From Corydoras sp. C115 (Eukaryota > Chordata > Actinopteri > Siluriformes > Callichthyidae): a stretch of DNA of 64,000 nt. Location of the stretch: assembly GCA_019802505.1 (NCBI GenBank), contig JAFMOC010000002.1:1696501-1760500 (forward strand). The letters are read 5' to 3'. The notes under the pieces were generated by a model that saw only the letters and a list, made by a program, of their open reading frames with translations, did not search any database and was not told the origin of the DNA. Shown here one piece after another: positions 1 to 10,000 of the stretch. Position 1 is the stretch's first letter. The number at the start of each line of letters is the position of its first letter. The position numbers and the translations under genes are program-made.

Positions 1-144
1 AGCTTTAAATTATGACATTCTATATAATAATTATCTATAGATTGTTTTATGTATTTCAAATGTATTTCACCACATAACAGAAAAAAAAAGTTTGGCTTAT
101 GCTGGTGGTAAGAAAGGCAATGATCACATAAGGGCATGACTTAC

Positions 145-3100
145 AAGGCCTCAGGAAGGTTTGTGATCTCCTTGTGGGAACCTGTCCTCCTTGTTGACTC
201 ACGAATGCCATAAGGTGCTGTAAAATCACCAAAATAGACAGGACTTAGCAGCAAAACAGCAAAGTACCTCTGTGCATGAGAAAGACAGAATATAAATGCT
301 GCAGTCACAAACAATGTGTTGTGATCAAATGAAGTATATTTTAAAAGAGGATGAGAATAAATGTTCATTGTTGTCACACAACCGTGTAGTCATGAATGTG
401 TAGTTATGTCACAATTCTGTTTTCTGAGTTCTTAGCACATAAACACATTTTTAAATGACTTCATTTCATAAATATTCATATGATCTTATATTTTACTAAA
501 AGCCACAAAATTACAGAAATGTTCTTGAGTAGTCTTAAGCAGGACATGTAGTGCACTAATCAGACATTATGCAAGTAATTTTAGTTGTATTATTCCTCAA
601 GCTGTTGCTTCACACTAGCATCTACTGACTGGTTTAAATCCCCAGTACAGATACCAAATATTTCAAATAATTTTGAGTGAAAAATCAATGTAATTGAAAA
701 GTTATCAAAGCAAAACTTGACTCTATTCACCTTTGATTCAACAATAAAAAAAATTGGTAACATACTTTTATAGATTGATTTTTTTCAGTTTTTACTATTA
801 AGATTTTTTTTTATAAATTGTTTTTTTGTAACTATTTTGTACTACTGAGTGCAGCACTGCTCCTTTTGCTGCTGCCAACACTGTGAATTATGCCATGGAG
901 AGATTAAAAAAAATCTGTATCCTTTATTATCTTATCTAGGAGTAATTGTTTCACAATGAATGCTTCCACATAATTTTAAAACATGGCACTACGGGTAGCC
1001 AACTCATGGCTTCTCAGTTACATGTTGTATTTAAATCTTTGACCAAAAGGTTGGAAGGGCTCAGAAGGTTAGAAGGGCTCACAAAGTGAACCCTGTAGTG
1101 TATTATTAAAAGCATTTCTACCACACTATATGTTATTCAAGCAACAAAGTGGGATCAATTTTACATAACAGGGTTCATAAAAAAAATAATTTGGGTTTTA
1201 AAAAACTGCAAGCAGCAAAGCAAGATGCACATTTTCAAAAAAGAAAATGTTGATGACAGTTATGCATCTCATGTCAAACAAATCATTTGAAACATGAAAC
1301 ATACGGTCTGTGATAATGGCATCAAACTGAACTCCTTTTCTCCACACAGGCTTAGAGGCATCAGAAACCAGGACATCTAAGTAAAGGTGCTCTCTGCCAT
1401 ACTGTCGCAGATTTGCACGAATATTTTCATCTGGACCGCGCCATTTCTGATTCTTCCTGCTAGCTTTTCCTGCATTAAGAAAAATTAATAAAATAGTTGC
1501 ACTACACAAAACATGTATGAGTAAAAGCTTGGACATTTGAGATAAGCAGCTAAATATTCTGAAATAACAGTATTATATCCCAAATAATAAAAAAATAGAA
1601 ACAAATGAATATATCGTCATTTACTTTGACTGGTTTACTTCATGCCATCACATGTCAAGCGAGCACTATTCCTTAGTGCTGGACTAACATTAATACAATA
1701 TTACCTTCTGCATTATTAGCTATACACTTACAGTTAAACATGGGGTGTATGTTCTCCATTAATTAATGTATGTTGTTTAAACTACCTTGTTTAGCATTGC
1801 ACACACTGCTTTTAATATCACAGGCCTTAATGTCGAAGTATTTGCAGACTACACCAATTTTATATATTTACTTACCTACACCATGGATGGTATTGTAGTC
1901 AATATCTGTACCACATACATAAGCTCCAAAATGAGAGCATGCCACCAGCAGGCTCCCTGCAAGAGATAAGTAAAAACAAAAAAAAGAAAATTGGGGTAAA
2001 AAGAAAGAAAAAGAAGTGCTAATTATTTCCTTTAAGAGCTTTCCATTTTGAACCTCATGTTGACCTCAACCTCATTCTATTACTTTCATAGTTACAAGAA
2101 CAGCTAGATCTTAAAAAGAATCTTAATATGTATTCCACAAAAGCTGGTAGGTATTAGCACATATGGCCCACAGATCTCACACCTCTAAGTGCACAAGTAT
2201 CAAATGCACACAAGCCTCCATGCTGGAAAAGCCAGCGGTTGATTGCATTGTGAGACTTTATACAGCAAAGTGGTGCCATTACTAGAACCAGAAAATGGGT
2301 CCTTTTAGAACCTGTACCTGAAGAATCTACTTTTACTCTCAGATGGTGTTAACAACATTGTTTGTTGATTATCCAGTTGCTAAAATATAGAGCACCACAA
2401 AATAAAATGATGCCATAAAATTTTATATTGCTAGTCCATCTTATTGTTATGTTTTAAGTGTAAACAACGAATCTAAAGAAAGAATAGGAATAAAAGTTCA
2501 AACTACGATGCATTGTGGCAGCAATTATACTGTTCCTGCATTTTTTAAACCTTAGCACCACAGAAGTTATTTGCTTTGAATTAATTGCTAGGTGATTTGA
2601 TAAATGTACTATTTGAACATTTTCTACAGATTATATTTTTACTTATTTACAATAAAGAAATGACAAATAATGTCATTTAAATTAGTTAACCAAATGTTTC
2701 AGAAAGTATTCTGCAAACAAAAACATTTGAGTACAAAATGCTATTTTTTTTTTTAATAATACTTTGCACTGTAGCCACTGGAACTTGAAAACATTTTCAT
2801 ATGGCCTTATAACCCTTTCCTGAATTGTGAGTGGCCACAATGCACATCCACAGGTCCTTAGTGAGCTTCTTTGTCTTAGCCATGACTGTCCACAAACCAA
2901 CTGCAGAGAGCTGCTGTTTTTCACCTGTTAATTAGATTAAAACAGCTGTTCCCAATGAATCAGGGTAATTAGGACGCTTTAAAACAGCTTGGACTATTTG
3001 GAATGGTACAGAAATTTGGATTTTCCCATAGACTGTGACAGATTGCAAAGGGTATGAATAATTTTGGACATGCCACTTTTTGTTAAAAATGTAAATAAAA

Positions 3101-3278
3101 GCTGAGAAATATTTTTTCCCCCACAATGATGCCTCTTGTACATCACTGTATTATCTCCTGGGAGATGCCTGTGTTGTTTCCAGTCAAAAATAAAATTGCT
3201 GGTTGAATAAAAGTAAATTTAAGTCAAAATTTGCAAGGGGTAAAAATAATTATTCAGGCTTGACTGTGTGTGTGTGTG

Positions 3279-3354
<76 letters not shown>

Positions 3355-5109
3355 TATATACACACATATACACACACACACACTATTATAGTAACTGTGA
3401 ACACAAACTACTATAAAGCCATTGCCATAAATATGAGCCTGAAAAACAACTGCAGATGATTTGACAGAAAATTGGTAAAGCATGGCCAGCCTACCAGCAG
3501 AACTAAACTCAACAACCCTAAAAAATATGAGGTGAACCCAAGTGCTTATTTACTCAAAATATTGCTGTGAATTAATCATATATTCTTGCTGGGGGCTTTT
3601 AGTGACCATTGGGTGCACTATGACTGCAATGCACTTTGGTGATGGACTTGTAAACTTGTTTGTTGATAATTTTGATTGTTGTTATTTTTCCACAATTTGG
3701 GTTCTAATATCCTCAGTTCTCTGTTCCATTCTTAGTGTGACACACACAGAAAAGATTGGGTTTTTTTTAAAGGCTTTTCTTTCTGTAAAGCAGCTTTGTG
3801 ACACTGTACTTTTGTAAAAAGTGCAATATAAGTAAATTACTTGAACTTGAGTCAACTTCTCTTCATTTTATCTGGCTTTAGGTGAGATTTCTATATTACC
3901 CACACTTGTGAAAGGTCTTTACCATCAGTGGTGCCAACACTTTTGGGCACGAGACGACTATATATACATACATACAGTTGCAATCAGAAATATTCAACCC
4001 CTCACCTCCAAAGACATTATAGAGATGTGGATGAAAGACAATAAATGACCAAAAAAATTCAACAACAAACAGTATTTATTAATACATATTTGAGTTATTT
4101 TGACAACAGAAGTTGACTTAACTTTGAAGTTCAGATGAAAAATGTAACTTGTTGCATGTGCACTATTATTCATCCCCCTGCTTTAATACTTTGTGGAGCA
4201 TTCTTTAGCTTTTATAACTGCCAACAAACGTTTTTGGTAAGTACTAACAAGCTTCTTACACCTGTCAATTGGAATCTTGGCCCATTCGTCACATGCAAAA
4301 GCCTCTAGTTCAGTCATGTTTGATGGCTTCCGTGTTGCAACTGCCTTCTTTAAATCCAACCAAAGATTTTCAATCAGGTTTAGATCTGGGGACTGAGAAG
4401 GCCACTCCAGGACATTCCAGGATCTTTCTCAACCAAGCTTTGGTTGACTTGGAGGCGTGCTTGGGATCATCGTCTTGCTGGAAGGTCCAATGATTGCCTG
4501 TTAATTTGTCAACAGATGGCATCACGTTCCTCTTTAAAATGGCCTGGTATTTCTGAGAATCCATGATGCCAGGTACACAATCAAGATTGCCAGTTCCTGC
4601 TGCAGAAAAACAGCCCCACATCATCAATGATCCACCTCCATGCTTGACTGTGGGGATGGTATTCTTCTGGTAATAAGATTGGCCTTTCGCACGCCAGACA
4701 TACTGTTGGTCCATATGTCCAAACTGTTCCAGTTTGGTTTCATCAGTCTATTGAGCAGTCTCCCAAAACTCTGTAGCCTTATTCTCTGTAGCCTTATATA
4801 TAGTTCTAGTTTTGATGTCCATGGGTGGGGTTTATATATGCATTACAGTTATGTTTCAACTCCACTTTAGTCCATAAAACCTGTCAGCAAAAAGCTTTAA
4901 AAACAACAATATTATATAGGGGTTGAATAATTGTGACATGGCTATCTTAACAAAATATACTGTTACACACAAATACTATATCATGCATTTTCTATTCTGA
5001 TTTTATGTATCACTCAACTCATAAAGAGGTCACCCAAAGCAGAATCTTGCTATTTGAATTTATATTGATAAATCCTTAAAATCTTGGGGGGTTGAATATT
5101 TCTGATTGC

Positions 5110-5208
<99 letters not shown>

Positions 5209-6959
5209 TATATACACAGTGCATCCGGAAAGTATTCACAGCGCTTCACTTTTTCCACATTTTCTTACGTTACAGCCTTATTTCAAATTGTATTACATTA
5301 ATATCTTTCCTCAAAATACCCCATTATGACCATGTGAAAAAAGCTTTCATGAGAGTTTTGAAAATTTATTAAAAATAAAAAACTAAGAAATCACATTTAC
5401 ATAAGTATTCACAGCCTTCGCCATGAAGCTCAAAATTGAGCTCAGGTGCATCCTGTTTCCACTGATCATCCTTGAGATGTTTCTACAGCTTAAATGGAGT
5501 CCACCTGTGGTAATTCCAGTTGATTGGACATGATTTGGAAAGGCACACACCTGTCTATATAAGGTCCCACAGTTGACTGCATGTCAGAGGGCAAACACGA
5601 AGCATGAAGTCAAAAGAATTGTCTGTAGACCTCCGAGACAAAATTGTCTCGAGGCACAAATCTGGGGAAGGATACAGAAAGATTTCTGCTGCATTGAAGG
5701 TCCCAATGAGCACAGTGGCCTCCATCATTTGTAAATGGAAGAAGTTTGGAACCACCAGGACTCTTCCTAGAGCTGGCCGGCCATCTAAATTGAGCGATCG
5801 GGGAGCGACCAAGAAGGGCCTTGGTCAGGGAGGTGACCAAGAACCCGATGATTACTCTGTCAGAGCTCCAGAGTGGAGAGAGGAGAACCTTGCAGAGGGA
5901 CAACCATCTATGCAGCAATCCACCAATCAGGCCTGTATGGCAGAGTGGACAGGCAAAAGCCACTTCTTAGTAAACGGCACAAGGCAGCCCATTTGGAATT
6001 TGCCAAAAGGCACCTCAAGGACTCTCAGACCATGAGAAACAAAATTCTCTGGTCTGATGAGACAAAGATTGAACTATTTGGTGTGAATGCCAGGCGTCAT
6101 GTTTGAATGAATGAATGAGTGAATGTTCTGGTGTGGCCCAGCCAGAGCCCAGACTTGAATCCGATTGAACATCTCTGGAGAGATCTGAAAATGGCTGTGC
6201 ACAGACGTCTCCCATTCAACCTGATGGAGCTTCAAAGTTACTGCAAAGAAGGTGTGCTAAGCTTGTGGCATCATATTCAAAAAGACTTGAGGCTGTAGTT
6301 GCTGCCAAAGGTGGTTCTACAAAGTATTAAGCAAAGGCTGTGAATACTTATGTAAATATGATTTCTTTGTTTTTTTTTTTAATTTTAATAAATTTTCAAA
6401 ACGGGCGGCACGGTGGCTTAGTGGTTAGCACGTTCGCCTCTCAGCGCTAGGGATTCTCGGTTCGAATCCCCATCTGGGTGGAGTTTCCATGTTCTCCCCG
6501 TGTCCGCGTGGGTTTCCTCCGGGTTCTCCGGTTTCCTCCCACAGTCCAAAAACATGGATCAAGTTAATTGAGTTCTCTAAATTGCCCCATATATAGAGTG
6601 TGTTTGAGTGTGTGAGTGTGTACCCAGCGATGGATTGGCGCCCTGTCCTGGGTGTATCTGCCCAGCGCCCGAGATGTTCTCCCCTGGATGGGCATGGGGA
6701 ACCCCACCGCGACCCTAATAGAGGATAAAGCGGGAGATAATGAATGAATGAATGAATGAAAATTTTCAAAACTCTCAAGAAAACTTTTTTCACATGGTCA
6801 TAATGGGGTATTTTGTGTAGAATTTTGAGGAAAAAGATTAATTTAATACAATTTGAAATAAGGCTGTAACGTAAAAAAATGTGGAAAAAGTGAAGTGCTG
6901 TGAATACTTTCCGGATGCACTGTGTATATATATTTTATATATATATCTGATATTATTAC

Positions 6960-7017
<58 letters not shown>

Positions 7018-10000
7018 GTAATAATATCAGATATATATAAAATTTCTTATATAAAAATAAAATAAATAATATCAGATGTCAGTGTTTTATATTTTCAAAA
7101 TGAAATTAAAATTGGAACACATGCTACCAAAACTACTTATCTACTTGCAATATGGAGATGCATTCCCAGTTAAAATAATTATTCAAAAAGTATTAGGGGA
7201 AATTGGAACCAGACATCTCAATTTCTTTAAACATTAGAAGTAAGATACTTTAGAAGTATCTAAAAAGTTTAAAGGTCCTCAATTATAATAGAGGTGTATT
7301 TTATTGACGATGTATTTCAGGTAATGCTAAAATGTTTTTGGCAAAAATATAATATACAGAGTAGCCAAGAGTATTTATGTCCTACCTGTTCCAACAAAAG
7401 GATCATAAACCAGATCATGTGCCTTTACTTTAGCATGGTTGGTCATTATGAAAGAAAGTCCTGCATCCATGCTTGTGTTCCCAATGAAGTGCCGCTTCTT
7501 CACACTGTGAGATCGGATTAGTTCTCTTTGACCATCTACAATCTGAAAGGCAGTTAATACAAATGTTAATTATTATTGATTGTACTGGGGTGGCACAGAG
7601 GCATAGTGATTCTCTCATCTGCAGGGGATCTAGATTTGAATCCCGATCTGGGTGGAGTTTTTCCATGTCTGCGTAGGTTTTCGTAAGGTAAGGTGCGTAG
7701 GTAAAAAAAAAAAAAAAAAAAAAAAAAAGATTCAAGGTGCATTGGCTGGTCTGAATTGCCCCTATTTAAATTGTCCCTAAATAGTGTGTGTGAGTTATTG
7801 AGTGCCAAGCAATGGATTGGCTTCCTGTCCTGTGTGCATCTGCCCAGTGCCCGAAATGTTCTCCCCTGGATGGGCTTGGGAAGCCCCCACCCCTCATAAT
7901 GAGATGAGATGAATGTACCCAAACATGTCAAGATAATTAACAAAATAACTATGTGCCTGTATTATAGAGCAGATGATGTATGAAGAGAGAAGATAAATAA
8001 ATCAAAAGAAGGATATTATTAAATACTTCATAAATGCAGTATAAATCAAAATGTAACCATCTCATGATACACATTGCTTATGAAAAACTTGCATCATGGT
8101 GATAAAGTTACTAGACTCTTGACAAAAAATAAAAGTTTAATCAAAAAAGCAAAAAGTAAAATTCGCAGGTTAAGTTTGTAAGGCTACCAACCTTAGTTAT
8201 TCCAGATTTGGGAGTCGGCAATTGTAATGTGTAAATGCTGTGAATGTAAATGTAATTTTAAGCCCCAAATATCCTTTTTTTATAGCATCAACTACAGTAA
8301 CTTACATTTTAGTGCAGGTTTTTTTTTTTTTGAGCAGTGCACTGACTGAAGGTAGATGATCAAAATGACTACAGGCACAATTGAGGATGATGTTAGAGCT
8401 CCCCCTTGTGCCAATTCCTTCTTTCAAAGGCTGGCGTTAGTGGTTGCTATAATTTTTTTTTTGTGTACGTAAAAAAATGTACATGTGGATGTAAAATGAA
8501 AATACCTTCATTACTCATTTAAACATTTTTACAGTAGATGACTTGTTTCAGGTGAGCAGGTCTGAACACATCCAAAGCGACTTACAAATATCCCAACTTT
8601 GTTGGTATCAGAACACAAGGTTGGAACACCCCTTGAGCAATGAGGGTTAAGGGTCTTGCTAAAGGATCCACATTGGTGACTTCAGTGGACCTGGGATTTG
8701 AACCCACAACCTTCTGATTGATAGCCCACCAATCTAACCACTGAGCAAGTTCTCAAGCTTGTGTCTGGCCTCTCAAATATGGAACATCCACATTTGAAAT
8801 CCTTTGAACCTTTAACTGCTAAAGCAATTTGAAGTGTAAGAGATTGATTGGGCTAAAAGCTGTCCTTTTTAGTAAAGTTTGCTTTGACTTCTTGTAAAGT
8901 TAATCCAATGATGTCAAACTATTTTCTACTAGAAAACACAAACATTCCTTAGGTAATCAAATTTAGGCTTTTATAAATGGCAAACTTACCCATCGTCCAA
9001 AGTACATGTACAATGGCTCATTTGGAATGTCATTAGGATTCAATCCATAGTCTTCTAATAAACAAAAAATATTACTGGGATCCTTCAGATTGACTTTTCC
9101 TTTAAAAGGTAGGAAGCCAAGAGCCTGTGGAATGACAGTTCATGAATTACAAAACAAAATTAAATGGAATTAATTCTAATGTTTTAAGACCAATTTATTT
9201 ATTAAATTAGTAAGGGGGTTGACTGAAACTAAATGCAGCAACACCTGTTGCACTGCTACACACACACAAATGCAAACGCAAATTTTTTGAATGGTGACAG
9301 GTATGAGAATAAATTTTAGTGAAAAATCAATAAAAGGTAAACAAAAATCAACTTAAATTTAAAACATGCTATCAACAACCAGTAACTTGGTTTTAAAAAT
9401 GCAGATTTTGTAATGTACAGTATGTAGAAGAGATATACGTAGATGTAATAAATAGTTTTATGTGTATTATTTGGCAAGCAAAAAATATACCATCATACTT
9501 ACATCTATTTTGTCTATTCTGTCTTTTAACAAAAGTGTCTTATTGAAGGTATAAACATTAATCTTGTAAGATAAATCTTTTTGAAGAAATGGGGCCTGTT
9601 TGCACAAAACATATTGGATTAGAAAGTATTTAGGATAAAGCACCAAATGTTTATGTTAGGTTAAGTAAAACACACCATGCTGTCCGAGGGATATGCCAGA
9701 AGTGAAGACTTCAGCTCTGAAGCTGTCCTTCCATGACCCCAAAGCTCAAATGCAGACCTACAAAACAACGCTGCGTGTGTAAAAATTAACTAAATAATAA
9801 TTTTAAAAGCTAATATTTAATGCGTAACATAATTCTTTAAAAACAAATAATATTATGTAGCATTTAAAATGTCTATAGCAAACTTATATATAAAAGTATT
9901 ATGGAGCTTTGCCACACTAACATCTCTTGAGATATTTTAACATAGAAAACCCAAACATTCAATGAATAATTTTCGAAGCATTTATATTTTTTATATTGTT

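Larger units (their letters stand above)
5217..6922 (+). mobile_element. Tc1-like transposon carrying a nested SINE
   Basis: Terminal inverted repeats are clear: CAGTGCATCCGGAAAGTATT at the left and AATACTTTCCGGATGCACTG at the right, with further inverse similarity inward (TTTTTCCACATTTTCTTACG). The transposase runs on the plus strand but is broken (see 5604-6330). A full SINE (6403-6759) interrupts the 3' part between 13-bp target duplications. The element sits in TRMT11 intron 7, opposite to the gene. Confidence 0.93.

Noticed and set aside
3203..3483. Overlapping ORFs of Tyr-Ile and Thr-His runs
   Set aside because: Translation of TA/CA repeats, open in several frames on both strands.
6405..6475. 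tRNA gene-like heads (A box TGGCTTAGTGG, B box GGTTCGAATCC) in many places
   Set aside because: Each is followed by the same SINE body and target duplications, and no proper anticodon or acceptor stems are seen. They are SINE heads, not tRNA genes.
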